From Bacteroidota bacterium (lineage in GTDB: Bacteria > Bacteroidota > Bacteroidia > Bacteroidales > JAGONC01): 64,000 nucleotides of DNA. The notes under the pieces are model-generated. The model saw nothing but the letters and a program-made list of their open reading frames with translations, made no database searches and was not told the DNA's origin. This document shows, piece by piece, positions 45,601 through 52,672 of the stretch. The translations under genes and the position numbers were made by a program. The DNA is taken from positions 53,669 to 117,668 of the forward strand of contig JAKLFC010000012.1 of the NCBI GenBank assembly GCA_022711405.1. The letters are read 5' to 3'. Each line of letters begins with the position of its first letter. The first letter of the stretch is position 1.

Positions 45601-46003
45601 CTTCCGGATAGGTGACGATCATGGAATGGCGGTCCTCTGTTCCAAGCCGGCTCAGTACCTCAGAACGGGAAAGCAGGTTGGTGTTGTCGGTATCTTCGAT
45701 CTGATAATGTCGTTTGTAGGAGGTTGGGAAGAACAGTACTTTCTTCCTGTTGTAGTTCTCGGTCCGTTCCCCGAGCAGGTTTTCCAGGTCGTTACAGAAG
45801 TAGGCCGCCGATTCTTTGTCGGGAAGGATGAACAGATGGTTGCAGCGAACCTGCTGGAAAACCGCGATGCCAAAAAAGGCACGTGCCGAACCCAGCAGAC
45901 CCTTTACATGAAGCCTGCCGGCGGTTGTGTTCCGGATGATACCGGTCACCTGTCGGATGCGTGGATCCTGGGCGTAGAGTGCTGTTATTTCTTTTAGGTC
46001 CAA
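42638..46003 (-). CDS. mfd: Transcription-repair coupling factor
   Basis: Mfd removes stalled RNA polymerase at lesions and recruits UvrA. The 1121-residue product has the UvrB-like N-terminal region (about 1-330), the RNAP-binding CarD-like domain (PGDYVTHIDHGIGRYEGLE), the RecG-like translocase with Walker A GDVGFGKTEVA and DEEQKFG, the motif TTIIESGLDIPNVNTI with QLRGRVGRSNK, and the C-terminal TRCF domain. The length is typical for Bacteroidota. It lies 35 bp downstream of the pfk gene on the same strand. Confidence 0.96.
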   Translation of the reverse strand: MDLKEITALYAQDPRIRQVTGIIRNTTAGRLHVKGLLGSARAFFGIAVFQQVRCNHLFILPDKESAAYFCNDLENLLGERTENYNRKKVLFFPTSYKRHYQIEDTDNTNLLSRSEVLSRLGTEDRHSMIVTYPEALSEKVVTRTFLRKNLFKIKKGDVLSLDFIGDLLAEYAFERVDFVLEPGQFSFRGGIVDVFSFSNDYPFRIEFSGDEIESIRTFDPVTQLSVEKLNRVTLLPNIQDRTQKEQRESLLAYITSDTVLWFDHIQFTIERIDQEFHKAEDAFSRSGEAPDLLLNDLFTTGREILHDAMSFPVIEFGNTSLLEKSQEVECHLSPQPSFNKNFTLLMDNLRANSSSKIHNIITTDSPKQLERLYAIVEDIQQELPEEEHIEFTTLNLGLHEGFVDHDLKIALYTDHQIFDRYHRFELREHYKGRESMTIKELYNLNPGDYVTHIDHGIGRYEGLEKIENNGRVQEAIRIVYENDDLLYVSIHSLHRISKYVGKEGSAPRLNKLGSNAWNRLKERTKQKVKDIAKDLIKLYAERKAAEGFQFSPDSYLQHELEASFIYEDTPDQVKSTNDVKADMEAGHPMDRLICGDVGFGKTEVAIRAAFKAVADSKQVAVLVPTTILAFQHYRTFSERLNNFPCKVDYINRFRSPMEMKRSLSEVGSGKTDILIGTHRLLSKDVAFKDLGLLIVDEEQKFGVSAKERLKQLKVNVDTLTLTATPIPRTLQFSLMGARDLSVINTPPANRYPIQTEIHPFGEEVIRNAIRYELSRGGQVYFVHNRIQNINDVAQMIARFVPGVKIAIGHGQMEGHKLEETMLDFIEGYYDILLSTTIIESGLDIPNVNTIIINDAQNYGLSDLHQLRGRVGRSNKKAFCYLLSPPLSVLTSEARKRLKAIEEFAELGSGFNIALRDLDIRGAGNLLGAEQSGFITEIGFEMYQKILDEALHELRETEFRDLYEKEKPEEYIRECQLETDLELLIPDDYVSSISERLILYKELDNIEDEEWLMKYLERMIDRFGPIPPQVDGLINAVRVRWLARQNGFEKVILKNGRLTGHFVSNQESDYYNSERFSGVLDYVKRNPRHCRLKETQSRLTLAIEPVNSVFEALEFLRNIKGE

Positions 46004-46038
46004 CTCCCCTTTGACTGGTATCGGTTATCCTTCAGGGT

Positions 46039-47277
46039 TTATTCTTCAGGAAGGACCACAGGAAAATCATACATGAAATCCAGTTTCTGAGGCCGGTGCA
46101 GAATATTTCCAAGGAATTCAACGTAAGCGTCCGTAAACTGGAACCTGTTGACATCATAGTACTCCTCTGGCAGAGAGCGGTTGCCGACCTTTCCCATATC
46201 AATGGAATCCGTGTTGAATTCCTCAAGGTGTTCGTACGGTACGATCTTTTTCATCACCGGCATCTGGCCATAGTCTTCACGCAGGATGAGGTCGACCACC
46301 TTGTCGGCCAGCGTCATGGTAAGGCGGCGGTCATATTCGCTGCAGTTGCCCGACCTGGGGTAATATCCTGTGATGACTGCCCTGGCGTCAATATGAAGTT
46401 TATTGTAAATTTCGGAGGCGATGGTACCGCTGATCCCACCAAACCGCGGGTGGCCATATTCGTCCACTTCGGAGCTTGCATACACCACATCCACTTTTCC
46501 CAGCTTATCATCAAACCATCTTACACCTTCCGATACGGCGATGATGAGGGTCTTTTTGGTTGATTTGAGATAGGATTCCCTGACGGTTTCAAGAAAGAAC
46601 TCTTTCCGTTCCATCGTGATCTCAAATTCAGGGATCAGGTACAGGTCGGCTCCCCCAAAGACTGAGGTGCCTGTGAGCCAGCCGGCATCCCTGCCCATGA
46701 CCTCCATCACCAGGATCCTGGAGTGCGATTCGGCGGTGGTCCGGATCCGTGAGGTATATTCAACAACAGCTTTTGCCGCAGAGGGAAATCCCGGGCATAG
46801 CACTGCTTCGATATCTGCGCCGTTATAACGATGGATCGTCCTGGTTCGCAGATCGTTATCAATCGTTTTCGGAAATCCGATGACAGGCACACCCTCGGTT
46901 TCATAGAGCCGTTTGGCGGCCCCGTTGGTATCATCGCCCCCAATGGTGACCAGCACATCGATCTTATACCTGTCGAGGTTGTCCAGCACCTGAGGGACCC
47001 TGGATTCAGGATTTTTCTTTGAGGGGAAGGGATTTGTACGGCTTGAGCGCAGGGCGGATCCGCCATACCAACCATTATACGGCTGGTGCGATAGGTCAAC
47101 CACATCGCCCTCGCCCAGCAGGCCCTTCCATCCGTGCCGGATCCCATAAACACGGAAGCCAAGCAGCGAGGCACGGTTGCGGATCGCCTCGATGCTCGAA
47201 TTGATGGCAGGGGTATCGCCCCCGCCGGAAAGAATGGCCAGTGTCTTACCGCTGAATACTTTATCGACTCGTTTCAT
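46039..47277 (-). CDS. 6-phosphofructokinase with PPi-type active-site motifs
   Basis: A 412-residue phosphofructokinase, which makes fructose 1,6-bisphosphate in glycolysis. The loop GGDD (113-116) and the motif PKTIDND (136-142) match pyrophosphate-dependent enzymes. ATP-dependent PfkA has GGDG and PGTIDND. Other core motifs are LSGGGDTPAIN and MEVMGRDAGWLTG. I infer that it uses PPi and can run in both directions, though the donor needs an assay. ATG at 47277. An imperfect repeat element lies just upstream. Confidence 0.88.
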   Translation of the reverse strand: MKRVDKVFSGKTLAILSGGGDTPAINSSIEAIRNRASLLGFRVYGIRHGWKGLLGEGDVVDLSHQPYNGWYGGSALRSSRTNPFPSKKNPESRVPQVLDNLDRYKIDVLVTIGGDDTNGAAKRLYETEGVPVIGFPKTIDNDLRTRTIHRYNGADIEAVLCPGFPSAAKAVVEYTSRIRTTAESHSRILVMEVMGRDAGWLTGTSVFGGADLYLIPEFEITMERKEFFLETVRESYLKSTKKTLIIAVSEGVRWFDDKLGKVDVVYASSEVDEYGHPRFGGISGTIASEIYNKLHIDARAVITGYYPRSGNCSEYDRRLTMTLADKVVDLILREDYGQMPVMKKIVPYEHLEEFNTDSIDMGKVGNRSLPEEYYDVNRFQFTDAYVEFLGNILHRPQKLDFMYDFPVVLPEE

Positions 47278-47288
47278 AATCTATCAAT

Positions 47289-47430
47289 GGTATGAATCCC
47301 AAGGCGAGGTCCAGATTTTGATTCCAGATTGGGCACAGGAGAATTTTACCCGATCTAACCTCTCCCCCGGCCCCTCCCTTCGGTCTCCGCGAAAGCGGAG
47401 ATCCGGGAGGGGTGCAGGGGAGGGGTCGCC
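47289..47430. repeat. Intergenic repeat, copy 1, with nested GC-rich hairpins
   Basis: About 140 bp between pfk and the dehydrogenase. The first 59 bases are roughly 70 percent identical by eye to copy 2 at 48497. Then CCCCTCCC (47371-47378) pairs with GGGAGGGG (47405-47412) around an inner perfect hairpin TCTCCGC-GAAA-GCGGAGA (47384-47401). It is a non-coding repeat of unknown function. Confidence 0.7.
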
Positions 47431-47460
47431 TAAAAAATTCCGGTGCAAAATTAGAGTTTT

Positions 47461-48417
47461 TTATAACCTGAACTCATTTTTTATCTTATCGGCAATAACT
47501 TTTGCCATTTTATAGGGCGATTCATCCGAGTGACCGGCCACATGAGGGGAGAGGATCACACGATCATGACTGGCCAGCGCCTGAAAAAGCTTTTCCTCAG
47601 CATCCCAATCCAATCTCTCAAAGGTAGCTGACTCCCACTCCAGCACATCCAGAACGGCACCCCGGATCTTTCCCGTGTATAGATTCCGGATCAGATCGGC
47701 AGTCCTGACCACCTGACCCCGGGAGGTATTGACAAGGAAGAAATTCTTCCGGAACGACCGGATAAAGGCATCATCCACCATATACCGCGTTTCTTCGGTC
47801 AGAGGCACATGCAGACTCACCAGGTCACATTTCAGTTGCAGTTCTTCCAGGGTAGTTTCTTTTACGAAGTCATCCCCATAATCCTTCTTATATTTATCAT
47901 ACGCCAGCACTTCCGTCTGGAAACCCTTGAGTCTTTGGGCAAAGGCGCTTCCCATGTTCCCGTATCCAATGATCCCGACCGTTTTTCCCATCAGTTCCAT
48001 TCCGCGGTTGCCGGCCCTGTCCCACACACCTTGTCTGACCTCGGCATCCGCTTTCAGCAGCCGGTTGAAAAGGGCAAGGATCATCCCCAGGGTATGCTCG
48101 GCCAGTGCATCCCTGTTCCCCTCCGGTGCATTCAGGCAGATGATCCCATGCCGGCTGGCATATTCCGTATCAATGCCTTCCATTCCCGCACCTACCCGGG
48201 CAATGAATCGCAGGCCAGGGGCACTTGACAGCAGCCCTTCATCCAGCCTGATGCGGTTGCGAATAATAATTCCAGTATAACCGGAAAGGATATCTTTATA
48301 TCCTTCGGGTCTTAGTTCAGGAAAATGATCACACACAAATCCCAGCCGTGTCAGCTCTTCCTGTAAAAAGGGATGGGCCGGGTCAATAAAAAGCACTCTG
48401 GATCCCCTTGCGATCAT
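47461..48417 (-). CDS. D-isomer-specific 2-hydroxyacid dehydrogenase
   Basis: A 318-residue NAD(P)-dependent dehydrogenase of the phosphoglycerate/lactate/glyoxylate reductase group. Substrate-binding N-terminal part with RVGAGMEGIDTEYA; dinucleotide fold with GYGNMG; active-site Arg in VNTSRGQVV; Glu in LDVLEWE; catalytic His in SPHVAGHS. It is shorter than classical SerA and has no ACT domain, so the substrate is uncertain. It lies between two copies of the same intergenic repeat. Confidence 0.87.
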   Translation of the reverse strand: MIARGSRVLFIDPAHPFLQEELTRLGFVCDHFPELRPEGYKDILSGYTGIIIRNRIRLDEGLLSSAPGLRFIARVGAGMEGIDTEYASRHGIICLNAPEGNRDALAEHTLGMILALFNRLLKADAEVRQGVWDRAGNRGMELMGKTVGIIGYGNMGSAFAQRLKGFQTEVLAYDKYKKDYGDDFVKETTLEELQLKCDLVSLHVPLTEETRYMVDDAFIRSFRKNFFLVNTSRGQVVRTADLIRNLYTGKIRGAVLDVLEWESATFERLDWDAEEKLFQALASHDRVILSPHVAGHSDESPYKMAKVIADKIKNEFRL

Positions 48418-48432
48418 ACATTATCGTTTTCT

Positions 48433-48464
48433 CAAAAATAACGAATTTAAGGACTTCATGATAA
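48433..48464 (-). promoter_or_regulatory. Probable promoter of the 2-hydroxyacid dehydrogenase
   Basis: Minus-strand TATTTTTG (48440-48433) fits TAnnTTTG, with TTA (48464-48462) 21 nt upstream. The leader would be about 9 nt. Confidence 0.4.
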
Positions 48465-48496
48465 CGCACCCATACGAAATCTATCCGAAAATCACT

Positions 48497-48618
48497 GGTA
48501 TGAACCACAGGGCAAGCTCCGGACCCAAATTCCGGTGCGAGCACCGGGGAATTTACACTTTTACCCCTCCCCCTTCACCCCCTCCCCTTAAGGGGAGGGG
48601 GACAGGGGGTGGGGTCAA
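48497..48618. repeat. Intergenic repeat, copy 2, with 24-bp perfect palindrome
   Basis: This repeats the leader of copy 1 in the same orientation. It then holds a perfect 24-bp palindrome centred on TTAA (48578-48601, arms CCCCCTCCCCTT) inside outer C-rich and G-rich arms (about 48563-48573 and 48604-48614). The transcript could form a very stable hairpin. Confidence 0.7.
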
Positions 48619-48628
48619 TTAAATTTCA

Positions 48629-48636
48629 TACATTTG
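48629..48636 (+). promoter_or_regulatory. Probable -7 element of rfbA
   Basis: TACATTTG fits TAnnTTTG 17 nt before the ATG at 48653. The -33 region falls in the G-rich repeat and has no TTG. Confidence 0.45.
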
Positions 48637-48652
48637 TCAAAATTTCAACCTG

Positions 48653-49513
48653 ATGAAAGGAATCATTCTGGCAGGAGGCTCGGGTACACGGTTGTATCCC
48701 ATCACCCTGGCCATCAGCAAACAACTGATGCCCATCTACGACAAACCTATGGTTTATTATCCGCTATCCATTTTGATGATGGCGGGCATCCGTGATATCA
48801 TGATCATCTCCACTCCCCATGATCTACCTCATTTTCAACGACTTCTTGGAGACGGTAATTCTCTGGGCCTGTCGTTTCATTATGCCGAACAGGCCATTCC
48901 CAACGGCATTGCCCAGGCATTTGTCATTGGTGAGGAGTTCATTGGACCGGATAAGGTGGCGCTGATCCTGGGGGATAACATCTTCTACGGCACCGGGATG
49001 CAGAATCTCCTGCAGCAGAACAATGATCCGGAAGGTGGCGTTGTATTCGCATACCATGTCTCTGATCCTCAACGCTATGGCGTGGTGGAGTTTGATGAAG
49101 ACCTGAACGCAACCTCCATTGAAGAGAAGCCTGCACAACCCAAATCCAACTATGCCGTCCCTGGTTTGTATTTTTATGACAATTCGGTCACCCATGTGGT
49201 TAAAAACATGAAACCCAGTGCCCGGGGCGAGTATGAGATCACGGACGTCAACAAATATTACCTTTCCCAAAAGAAACTGAAGGTGGGTATCTTAAGCCGG
49301 GGAACGGCCTGGCTTGACACAGGAACGTTCGTTTCCCTGCTGCAGGCCTCGCAATTCGTCCAGGTGATCGAAGAGCGCCAGGGGCTTAAAATTGGCTGTA
49401 TCGAAGAGATCGCTTTCCGAATGGGATTCATCAGCAAAGAACAGCTTTACAGGATAGCACAGCCATTGATCAACAGCGGATACGGGAAGTACCTCATTGA
49501 TCTCATTAAATAA
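48653..49513 (+). CDS. rfbA: Glucose-1-phosphate thymidylyltransferase
   Basis: RfbA makes dTDP-glucose from glucose 1-phosphate and dTTP, the first step to dTDP-rhamnose and other deoxysugars of surface glycans. The 286-residue product has [47 protein letters not shown] and GTAWLDTGT, all standard. The usual partners rfbB, rfbC and rfbD are not adjacent, so it is a detached copy. The polyprenyl synthase gene follows by 10 bp. Confidence 0.95.
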   Translation: MKGIILAGGSGTRLYPITLAISKQLMPIYDKPMVYYPLSILMMAGIRDIMIISTPHDLPHFQRLLGDGNSLGLSFHYAEQAIPNGIAQAFVIGEEFIGPDKVALILGDNIFYGTGMQNLLQQNNDPEGGVVFAYHVSDPQRYGVVEFDEDLNATSIEEKPAQPKSNYAVPGLYFYDNSVTHVVKNMKPSARGEYEITDVNKYYLSQKKLKVGILSRGTAWLDTGTFVSLLQASQFVQVIEERQGLKIGCIEEIAFRMGFISKEQLYRIAQPLINSGYGKYLIDLIK

Positions 49514-49523
49514 CCAGCATCCC

Positions 49524-50498
49524 ATGTATTCCATCAAGGCACTCCAGGAAATTTTCTCTGAATCGCTGTCCGATCAGCAGTTTAAACAATCTCCCGCTGA
49601 GCTTTACGATCCGGTGCGGTACATTTTATCCTATGGCGGGAAACGGTTACGACCGGTGTTTCTGCTGGCAGGCTGCGACTTGTTTGGCGGCGACATACAA
49701 GCAGCGCTGTTGCCTGCCATCGGGATCGAGCTTTTCCATAATTTCACCCTTCTTCATGATGATATTATGGACCAGGCACCGCTGCGAAGAGGGAAATCGA
49801 CGGTGCATCAGAAATGGGATACCAATATTGCCATCCTATCAGGCGACACCCTTTTCGCCCTTGCTTACCAGTACCTGCTCGAATGTGAAAGGGAAGTGCT
49901 GCCTGAGGTCATGGAGGTATTTACCCGGACTGCCATCGAGGTGTGCGAGGGGCAGCAATGGGATATGAATTTCGAGAACCGATCGGATGTCTCCATTGAT
50001 CAGTACCTGGAAATGATACGGTTGAAGACCGCTGTTCTTTTCGCCTGTAGCCTGAAGATCGGAGCCCTCACCGGCGGCGCGGATGATGCCGGCGCCAGGA
50101 GCCTGTATGATTGTGGAATGAACCTGGGAATAGCCTTTCAGCTTCAGGATGACCTCCTGGATGTGTACAGCGACGAAGACATATTCGGGAAAAAAACCGG
50201 AGGAGATATTGTCGCCAACAAAAAGACCTTTCCTTATCTGAAGGCCCTGGAAACGGCCAGCTCCAGTCAGCATGAACGTCTGATCAGCCTCTTCCAGCGT
50301 CAGACAGATGATGATACGGCCAAAGTCAGTGAGGTCAAAGAGATCTATTCTCAGCTGAACATCAGAGAGCACACACGGGATGCAATGAACGACTATTACG
50401 CCAGAGCGCTGCAGAACCTGGAATCAGTCCGCGTGGATGATCAAAGAAAAGGGATCCTCGTATCCCTTATCCATGAAATGAAGGATAGAACGTACTGA
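49524..50498 (+). CDS. Polyprenyl diphosphate synthase
   Basis: A 324-residue trans-prenyltransferase that builds a chain from isopentenyl diphosphate, for quinone side chains or shorter allylic precursors. The first Asp-rich motif LLHDDIMD with downstream RRGKSTVH and the second motif QLQDDLLDVYSD are intact; GGKRLRP is at the usual place. Whether the product is a C15, C20 or longer chain cannot be told from motifs alone. ATG at 49524 is preferred because the longer frame from 49497 overlaps rfbA. Confidence 0.92.
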   Translation: MYSIKALQEIFSESLSDQQFKQSPAELYDPVRYILSYGGKRLRPVFLLAGCDLFGGDIQAALLPAIGIELFHNFTLLHDDIMDQAPLRRGKSTVHQKWDTNIAILSGDTLFALAYQYLLECEREVLPEVMEVFTRTAIEVCEGQQWDMNFENRSDVSIDQYLEMIRLKTAVLFACSLKIGALTGGADDAGARSLYDCGMNLGIAFQLQDDLLDVYSDEDIFGKKTGGDIVANKKTFPYLKALETASSSQHERLISLFQRQTDDDTAKVSEVKEIYSQLNIREHTRDAMNDYYARALQNLESVRVDDQRKGILVSLIHEMKDRTY

Positions 50499-50499
50499 A

Positions 50500-52449
50500 T
50501 CACCTGTGCTCTTCTTTCCACTTATCCAGTTCCCTGTGCAGTTCGTCCCACAAGGATACCTCCTCATCCAGTTTTGCCTTCAGCGAGGCATAACGGTCAT
50601 AAAAATCCGGGGCTGCCAGTTCTGATGAATACATGACCGGATCAGACAAGTACCGATCTGCCTTACTGATCTCCTGCTCAAGGTGATGGATGCGTTCTTC
50701 TGTCTGATGGATCTGGCTGGTGATCTTTCGCTGTTCCTTTTCCAGTTTTTTCTTTTCCTCATATTTCAGCTTCTGGTCGGAAACAGGCCGTGCTTCGTTC
50801 TGAGGCGGTCGCTTAGGTTCCATTTCCAGCTCCTTCAGTGAAGAAAGCTTACGGTTTTCCAGATAGTCATAAATATCACCGATATACTGACGAATCCCTT
50901 TGTTGCTGAATTCAAACACCTTGTTGGTCAGTCCCTGGAGAAAGTCCCTGTCGTGGGAGACGATGATCAGCGTACCATCATAGTGGATGAGGGCATTTTT
51001 AAGAATGTCCTTTGAGTACATATCCAGGTGGTTGGAGGGTTCATCAAGGACGAGCAGGTTGACCGGCCGCAGCAACAGGGTGGCTATGGCCAGACGCGAT
51101 TTCTCGCCGCCCGACAGTACTTTAACCTTCTTATAGATCGTATCCCCGCTGAAGAGGAAGCTGCCCAGGATACCCCGGATCTTCGGCCTGGTCTCGCCCA
51201 CTGCAATGTCGTCGATGGTCTGGAACACGGTCTTTTCAGGATCCAGTAAGTCGGACTGGTTCTGTGCATAGTAACCAATGCTCACCTGATGTCCAAGAGT
51301 GGCCGAGCCTTCATGATCAAGTTCCCCGACAATGATCCTTGAAAGGGTTGTCTTACCTTCACCGTTACGACCTACAAACGCAATAGCATCGTTTCGTGTG
51401 ACGGCAAAATTCAGGTTGCGCAGCACTTCCAGGTCGCCAAAGTGTTTGGAAAGATCCTTTGCTTCGAACACCAGTTTCCCTGACCGTGGAGCAGGAGGAA
51501 ATGAAAAATGGATGGCTGACTGATCTGTCTCGTCCACTTCCACCCGATCCATTTTCTCGATCATCCTGATCCGGGACTGTACCTGACGTGACTTGGTGTT
51601 CTTATACCGGAACCGTTCGATGAATCGTTCGATCTGTGCAATCTGGCGCTGCTGGTTTGACCAGGTTTCCATCTGGCGTTCCCGCAGCTGTTCCCTCATC
51701 ACGACAAACTCCGAGTAATTGGCTTTGAAATCGATGATCCTGCCTAGGGAAATCTCAATGGTCCTGGAGGTCACGTTGTCAAGAAGAGCCCGGTCATGGG
51801 AGACCAGGATGACGGCTCCCGGATAGGAAGCAAGGAAGTCCTCCAGCCACTGTATAGATTCGATGTCCAAATGGTTGGTTGGTTCATCCAGAAGTAACAG
51901 ATCCGGCTGAGCAAGAAGAATCCGCGCCAGTTTTACACGCATCTGCCAGCCGCCGCTCATCTCCGACATCGGTCTGTTAAAATCGGCCGGCTTGAATCCA
52001 AGTCCCAGCAGCACTTTTTCGGTCCTGGCTTCCACGGTATATCCTCCGATCACCTCAAAACGCTCCTTGGCCCTGTTCAGCTGATCGACAAGATGCATGT
52101 ACTTGTCCGAATGAAACTCCTGCATCAGGCCAATGGCATCGATCGTGCCGTCAATGATTCCCTTCAGCTTCAGCGTTTCATCAAAGGCCGACATGGCCTC
52201 GTTCAATACAGTCAAATGGCTGAACGTGTCGATTTCCTGCGGAAGGTAACCTACCTTTTTACCGGCAGGGATGACAACCTCGCCGCTTTCAGGTTCAAAT
52301 TCCCTGTTGATGATCCGCAGAAGTGTTGTTTTGCCTGTGCCATTTCGTCCCACGAGCCCGATGCGGTCGCGGGGATTCACCAGAAAGGAAACATCCTCAA
52401 AAAGATAATTCCCCGAAAAATGAACAGATATATTATTTACTGAATACAT
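50500..52449 (-). CDS. ABC-F family ATPase
   Basis: A 649-residue soluble protein with two ABC domains and no membrane part. Walker A motifs GRNGTGKTT and GRNGEGKTT, signatures MSGGWQMRVKLA and LSGGEKSRLAIA, Walker B LLLDEPTNHLD and LVLDEPSNHLD. Between them lies the interdomain linker with basic and Gln-rich helices, and the C-terminus (about 540-649) is a coiled coil. Such proteins (Uup/EttA-like) act on the ribosome in translation or antibiotic tolerance. Start ATG at 52449; the frame opens at 52479 but homologues begin MxSVNNxSV. Convergent with the polyprenyl synthase. Confidence 0.93.
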   Translation of the reverse strand: MYSVNNISVHFSGNYLFEDVSFLVNPRDRIGLVGRNGTGKTTLLRIINREFEPESGEVVIPAGKKVGYLPQEIDTFSHLTVLNEAMSAFDETLKLKGIIDGTIDAIGLMQEFHSDKYMHLVDQLNRAKERFEVIGGYTVEARTEKVLLGLGFKPADFNRPMSEMSGGWQMRVKLARILLAQPDLLLLDEPTNHLDIESIQWLEDFLASYPGAVILVSHDRALLDNVTSRTIEISLGRIIDFKANYSEFVVMREQLRERQMETWSNQQRQIAQIERFIERFRYKNTKSRQVQSRIRMIEKMDRVEVDETDQSAIHFSFPPAPRSGKLVFEAKDLSKHFGDLEVLRNLNFAVTRNDAIAFVGRNGEGKTTLSRIIVGELDHEGSATLGHQVSIGYYAQNQSDLLDPEKTVFQTIDDIAVGETRPKIRGILGSFLFSGDTIYKKVKVLSGGEKSRLAIATLLLRPVNLLVLDEPSNHLDMYSKDILKNALIHYDGTLIIVSHDRDFLQGLTNKVFEFSNKGIRQYIGDIYDYLENRKLSSLKELEMEPKRPPQNEARPVSDQKLKYEEKKKLEKEQRKITSQIHQTEERIHHLEQEISKADRYLSDPVMYSSELAAPDFYDRYASLKAKLDEEVSLWDELHRELDKWKEEHR

Positions 52450-52453
52450 CCTG

Positions 52454-52461
52454 CAAATATA
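52454..52461 (-). promoter_or_regulatory. Possible -7 element of the ABC-F gene
   Basis: Minus-strand TATATTTG is a full match to TAnnTTTG but lies only 4 bp before the ATG at 52449, so a transcript starting there would be almost leaderless. A TTG at 52479-52477 gives a short 15-nt spacer. Confidence 0.35.
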
Positions 52462-52464
52462 CTG

Positions 52465-52619
52465 AAGAGGTTGTATCAAAAGTACTTAACCACCAAGGGA
52501 CTCAAAGGTTTTCTCAAAGGTACACAAAGTATTATCATTGATTATCAATTACTTGGTGTTCCTTTGTGAAGCCCTTTGTGAAACTTTGTGTTTAAAAACA
52601 ACTTTTGATATAACCTCTT
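52465..52619. repeat. MITE-like element with 19-bp terminal inverted repeats
   Basis: Left end 52465-52483 and right end 52601-52619 are inverted copies with one mismatch (GAGGTTGTATCAAAAGT against GAGGTTATATCAAAAGT when compared on one strand). Inside, ACTCAAAGG/CTCAAAGG words on the left mirror CCTTTGTGAA/CTTTGTGAA words on the right, so most of the 155 bp can fold on itself. It carries no coding frame. Confidence 0.7.
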
Positions 52620-52626
52620 TCCGCAT

Positions 52627-52657
52627 AAAAAAAGGGGCCCGAGAGCCCCTTTTTTTC
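52627..52657. terminator. Intrinsic terminator after the giant T9SS gene
   Basis: GGGGC (52634-52638) pairs with GCCCC (52645-52649) around a 6-nt loop, flanked by seven A and about seven T. It follows the stop of the 3080-residue gene by 16-40 nt on the minus strand and works in both directions. Confidence 0.8.
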
Positions 52658-52672
52658 TTTTCAGTTTGGTGA

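Noticed and set aside
47289..47430. Intrinsic terminator for the dehydrogenase
   Set aside because: The hairpin is strong but lacks a following T-run on the proper strand, and a related copy lies upstream of the same gene, so a repeat family explains it better.
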